Position numbers and translations under genes: made by a program
NCBI RefSeq assembly: GCF_932526225.1
Contig: NC_064039.1
Location: 3,299,001-3,363,000 of the forward strand
Source: Nematostella vectensis
Lineage: Eukaryota > Cnidaria > Anthozoa > Actiniaria > Edwardsiidae
Length of the DNA stretch: 64,000 bases
Direction: 5' to 3'
In this document: one piece after another, positions 60,301 through 64,000 of the stretch
How positions within the stretch are numbered: position 1 is the first letter of the stretch
Layout of the letters: each line of letters starts with the position of its first letter
Notes under the pieces: generated by a model
Told to the model about the DNA's origin: nothing
Databases searched by the model: none
The model's input: only the letters and a program-made list of their open reading frames with translations

Positions 60301-63300
60301 AATGGTATCGTTGGTTCATTGCAGGCCTTCTTTATTGTGTGGAGCATCAATCGCAACGAGCCTCTGTTTAAAGTCAAGTGTGGTGGAGGCCACCGTGCCT
60401 GGGACTTCTTTCTACGTGCTATTGAGGTACCAGCACTCATACCCAGTCCTCATCTCTTCTACCCGGCATCGGGCTACCTGTGGTGTTTCGTCCACAGCTG
60501 GACCAAAGCCGCTTAGGAGAGTTTTGGTACTGGGCTACACCTTGAACTTATTCTCACTATTAAATTTGCTTTTGTGACCATTATAGATTTGTGTTGTTAT
60601 TGTTATTTTTTTCCGTGTCCCAGTGTTTTCGCGAGAATTATGTTTCCTAATTTTGCACGAAATTTAGTGAGAAAAGGTTTATTCTTTAACCCATTGACTC
60701 CTGGCTTTTTTGGAGCTGAATTTACAAAAAAACAGACTGAAAACAGATACCTCCCCCCCCCTATTCTGAGTTTTATACAGCCCGTCAAAGTCAAACACAG
60801 CTGCACCTAGTCAGAGGTATCCAAGCTTTCCAACAGTGCTTTGCGGTCCCCACTTTTAATCCCTCGTCGATGTGCTGAAGCCAGCACAAGTTGATGGTTG
60901 CTTGTATTTTTCATCAAAAATACAGCTATGAGCATATTAGGAGAGTGTCTCAGGAAATCATGAAGTCTTTTGGGGCATAATTGAGTGCTTTGCTTATTTG
61001 ATTTTTTCTTGTTTGGCTTTGCCCGGATGAGAAAATAATTTTCTAATGAATCACCACAGCTCTCCTAAATGCTGTCTTTTCTGAAACCAAATTGATTCCA
61101 AAATTGTTTACACTGCTATTCTGGGTCTGTATGGCCTGGAATTGATTCGTTTGGCTTCGGGGTGAAAAGACTTATAAAAAACCATCTGGCTTTGGGGAGA
61201 GGAGTGTTGACTGGCCCTCCCCTCGTGAATTTTCCCCTGGATCTCCCAGAATGCTTTGCAATACGTAAAGATATTTTCGTGGTTGTACAATCCTTCAAGG
61301 AATGGACATTGTGTTTTGAGGCCAAGGAAATGTACCTGAAGGATCAGAATAAATGTATCTATTTGTGTCTTGAGCTGTGTTTGCTGATCTCTCTCCCTTG
61401 TGTGGTATTTTAAGCGTTTTAATGAGAGGGGTGATTCTGCTTTTCTCTCCTTGTTCGATTTGAGATTTGTCAAAGAACCTGTGCTATTATTTGGCTTAAG
61501 AGTAGATGCCAACACCTTGGTTGGATGCATATCTGCAAGACCATTTATCCCTTAGACTGATGCCTGAGTATCTTCATCTTGTTGTGTTTATTTTGAATTT
61601 AGGAATTTTTTGGGTTGTGGGTACTTCCCAAAGCCGGTACAGGCCGGTTGAGGGGTCAATGTGTTAAGCTTTGATCGCGGGATATTGGAGGCACTGCGTC
61701 TTTGAGAAGCAATCACACAATTCCAGGGGTCTGATATCAACAGTTATAAGGAATTTTTAAGAACATGTTTAAAAAATTTGTGGATGGTCCAGACAAGGAT
61801 GAGAATACTACAGTATAGAACCCCGATAAATCAACACCTTGATAACTCGAAAATTGCGCTAATAACTCGATCTGTTTGGTCCCTTCAAGCACTCTTCTAT
61901 ATTTATAACCTCGATTACTCGGACGTACGATGACTTGAAATGTGTGGCCCATCAAAGGTCGTGCAACGACGGTGTCCTCCTAGTTTTTTAAGTTCATTTC
62001 AATAAAAACTGATATCTCGAATGCGAATTGGCAAATTTTCCTTAAACTTTACGCTACTCACAGTAGCGCGTGCCTTACCATAACCTATTTGGCTTCTAAG
62101 CTCGTGATCATATGGTGAATGTATTTTAGGTGACTCCAGACACCGAGGCCGTGTTCGCATTTCTTAAAGGCAACCAGATCTATGTGAACTGTAGAGTGGT
62201 ACGCAACCCGTTCAACAAACCTGTCCTTAAGGTACCTGCGCATTGAGTCTTTTGATTCCTTCACCAATAGGTAAATGGTAGATTAATTATATCTTGTTCT
62301 TTTGATTAAGGAGCCATTTCACGGACGGGAAGTCACTTGTGTGCGCCTCGCTGGCGTCTCATCTTCACTAGAGGGTACCATTCGTAATTCTTAGAGTCTA
62401 GTCTATGATTGACCTTTGAGCTGACGTCCAATGCACTGCGTCACTAAGACACTCGACCGAGACCCTTCACGCCGCTATACACACAATGCGACCAAACTTG
62501 CCAATTTGAATATCATAGAATCCTCGCGTTTTATTCGATCTTAGTGAACAATGCATAGTTGGTTAAGGTTAATAAGATAATTTTCAGCTCACCGTGTTTT
62601 ATTTGGTTAAACCAAAGCAAAGGGATCATAGTGCCAATTGAATATACCTTCGTTACTAAGTAAACATTGAACCAACTTACCAAAGCAAACCACATTAACA
62701 AAGCGATTTTATCATGGATTCTTGTTCCTAAAGTGAGGATTTTAATCAGTCCTTGAATGTTATTTTCCGCTTTTCAGAAAAGCACCACTTTTTTCTGACT
62801 GGTAGTGAAGACAACACCATTAACCTGATGAGTTGTATCCTTTTACAACACGAAATCCATTCAAAAACCCAACAAGTTTCCTAACCCGTTTTCTGCTTGG
62901 TATTTGTAAGAGACAATAAACGTCCAACAAAATTTTGTTTAGGTTTCACTGGTCGCGTATGAATATTCTTCTTTCAATCAAGAAAGGCTGCTATAAGAAC
63001 TTGACAGCTAACTAGATGAGCCCAAAACAGGTCAAACCTGTAAGTTCTTCACAGCACAAGGACACATATCCAGTGTACGAGCCCTCAGTCTCTCCAAAAC
63101 AAACTCCCCCGACACCGTCACGGCCGTCTTGCGTGACCAAAATTCAAAAGCGTCACGTAACCACAGCCTATTGTTCTCGGGAGGAGGTCGCGCGTCACTG
63201 AAGTGCTGGCGCCTCGACTTGACGTCAATCTCTAGAGGCAACGGTCGCCACGACAACAATGTGTCGCCAGCGCCTCTGACATTTCTTGCAGAGTATTCGT

Positions 63301-64000
63301 CACGCTTGAGTCACCACAAGCGCAAGCGAAAGAAGAGCGACGAGTATCTTTATTCAGAGATACGATTTATGTCTTTGACTTCATTTCCTTTTTGTGATGT
63401 CATAAGAGACGGCAGCGGGAGGTTGATTGACAGGTGTAAGTCACTTCATGGTGTCGCCGCTGCGTGCTCAGATGGTTTTGTCAGGTGAGCAAAAAATCTG
63501 TAGATTAGTAAATATATTACATTTAGGGACTAACTACAACAAAGACTACAACAAAAAAACGACTACAGTGAAACCACTGGTAGTAGATAGTAGGACCCTG
63601 GATCGACTGCAAGTTCATCAAGGAACATATTCCACAATTTGTTATTTTGCTCACTTAATTGGGATCCATCGTGCACTAGGATAAGGTTAGGTTAAGTCGG
63701 GGATTTTGTCTCTCGCCACATTTCATTAACGTAGACGCGGACCTTAGTACCATCTTCTATGACAGTTTGACACACTGACTCACATACTCCTGTTTGTAAA
63801 CTGCGTTGAGAAGTCCTTATTATGTACGAGTGGAGTCACTCAAACAGAACCGCACTTAATCATGTTTCCCGGAAATAATTTGTGCTATGCAAATACTCAA
63901 CATTTGCAAAAAGACTCTCTTTGGTAGGCGGAAAAAACGTTTTTATTGGAAATAATGGAAGACTTTTTTGTTGTAGGTTGTTCGTGTTTGACGATGTAGA
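54352..64000 (+). CDS. WDR6: WDR6, WD-repeat partner of tRNA 2'-O-methyltransferase (3' end beyond window)
   Basis: Exons 54352-54445, 55175-55270, 55353-55434, 55644-55829, 56092-56507, 56612-56711, 57305-57442, 57816-58240, 58732-59078, 59185-59343, 59748-59825, 60325-60426, 62130-62231, 62311-62374, 62778-62834, 63055-63484 and 63977 onward join in phase to 966 codons; human WDR6 has about 1120, so roughly 130-150 are missing. Landmarks: LSGHDGVIFSLNF, SVSDDRSIRLWRF, GHSARVWDAQLL, GEDAACNVWNYDG, FNIPPAKQRWASA, VFGDRKGSIHLFD, LHGRTGVTQL, YSTGRDGTYRQY, CGGGHRAW, FHGREVTCVRL, TGSEDNTINLMS, GHISSVRAL, AAACSDGFVRLFVFDD. WDR6 binds FTSJ1 to methylate position 34 of tRNAs (Trm734 in yeast). Exon 57816-58240 holds a low-complexity insert. 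Confidence 0.93.
56985..57135. repeat. GAGACT-rich repeat in a WDR6 intron
   Basis: GAGACTCCGAGACC, GAGACTTCGAGACTT, TTCTGAGACTTT and CGAGACTTTCG follow one another. Similar CCGAGATTCGAGATTTTCGAG occurs near 21058, so this is probably a dispersed element. Confidence 0.5.
57913..57966 (+). repeat. 18-bp coding tandem repeat in WDR6
   Basis: CTTAGCAACCAGACTGAC twice exactly, then a diverged third copy, coding LSNQTD, LSNQTD, LSSQSH. Confidence 0.9.
60686..61667. mobile_element. TTAA-flanked TIR element, long form
   Basis: Same ends as 37416-38000 (TTAACCCATTGACTCCTGGC ... GGGGTCAATGTGTTAA), about 980 bp, in the WDR6 intron after 60426. It has an additional middle of about 390 bp (about 60779-61168). 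No transposase frame is evident in either copy. Confidence 0.8.
61805..61935. repeat. One end of a pogo/mariner-like element
   Basis: TACAGTATAGAACCCCGATAA is like the TIR of 20032-20310 and is followed by repeated GATAACTCGA/ATTACTCGG motifs. A related stretch, ATAGAACCCCAATAACTTAA, lies at 58361. Confidence 0.45.

Noticed and set aside
60194..60577. 127-codon + strand open frame
   Set aside because: It overlaps a WDR6 exon in a different frame; the WDR6 frame matches the family and splices in phase.
63016..63201. 61-codon open frame starting MSPKQ
   Set aside because: The neighbouring frame (GHISSVRAL ... LLFSGGGRASLKCWRLD) matches WDR6 and splices in phase from 62834.

Overview
The window looks like nuclear DNA from an invertebrate animal. 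Genes are intron-rich with GT-AG introns of about 0.1-4 kb, intergenic DNA is AT-rich, and DNA transposons and short terminal-inverted-repeat (TIR) elements are abundant. The gene set (BIN3, heparanase, WDR6, an SRF-type MADS protein, a TOPAZ1-like protein) and the repeat style fit a cnidarian, probably an anthozoan. That placement is inference; no marker in the sequence proves it.

Layout. 1-480: possible 3' end of an unrecognised + gene. 686-1449 (-): a small SRF-type MADS-domain gene, head to head with an unrecognised + gene from 1668. 3891-7916: an apparently intact hAT transposon with a four-exon, 821-residue transposase. 7922-12150: mostly non-coding, with a tRNA-like Pol III unit and a decayed domain fragment. 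12153-13773: a broken piggyBac transposase. 13775-19832: no recognisable gene, but a 64-bp tandem array and a strong hairpin. 19833-39232 (-): a 25-exon, 1931-codon gene with two CCCH fingers and PPR-like helical repeats, best matched to TOPAZ1. 39678-47402 (+): BIN3, 12 exons, 257 residues, complete. 48120-54233 (-): a complete GH79 heparanase, 8 exons, 481 residues. 54352-64000 (+): WDR6, 17 exons seen, cut by the window end.

All exon models were built by hand. Splice phases add up across every junction of the four large genes and the hAT transposase, which is the main support for those boundaries. Three gene pairs are divergent with 118-445 bp between start codons, so shared bidirectional promoters seem common here. 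BIN3 and heparanase converge with about 0.7 kb between stop codons. The genes do not form one pathway: membrane curvature (BIN3), heparan sulfate cleavage (heparanase), tRNA 2'-O-methylation (WDR6) and probable germline RNA regulation (TOPAZ1-like).

The introns hold many TIR elements: a 2.3-kb element at 34102-36387, a nested pair at 30346-31303, TTAA-flanked relatives at 37416 and 60686, and an element at 48579-49473 filled by a G-rich satellite. Several tandem repeats copy splice sites or gene ends, most strikingly a 53-bp satellite that carries the heparanase stop codon and polyadenylation signal.
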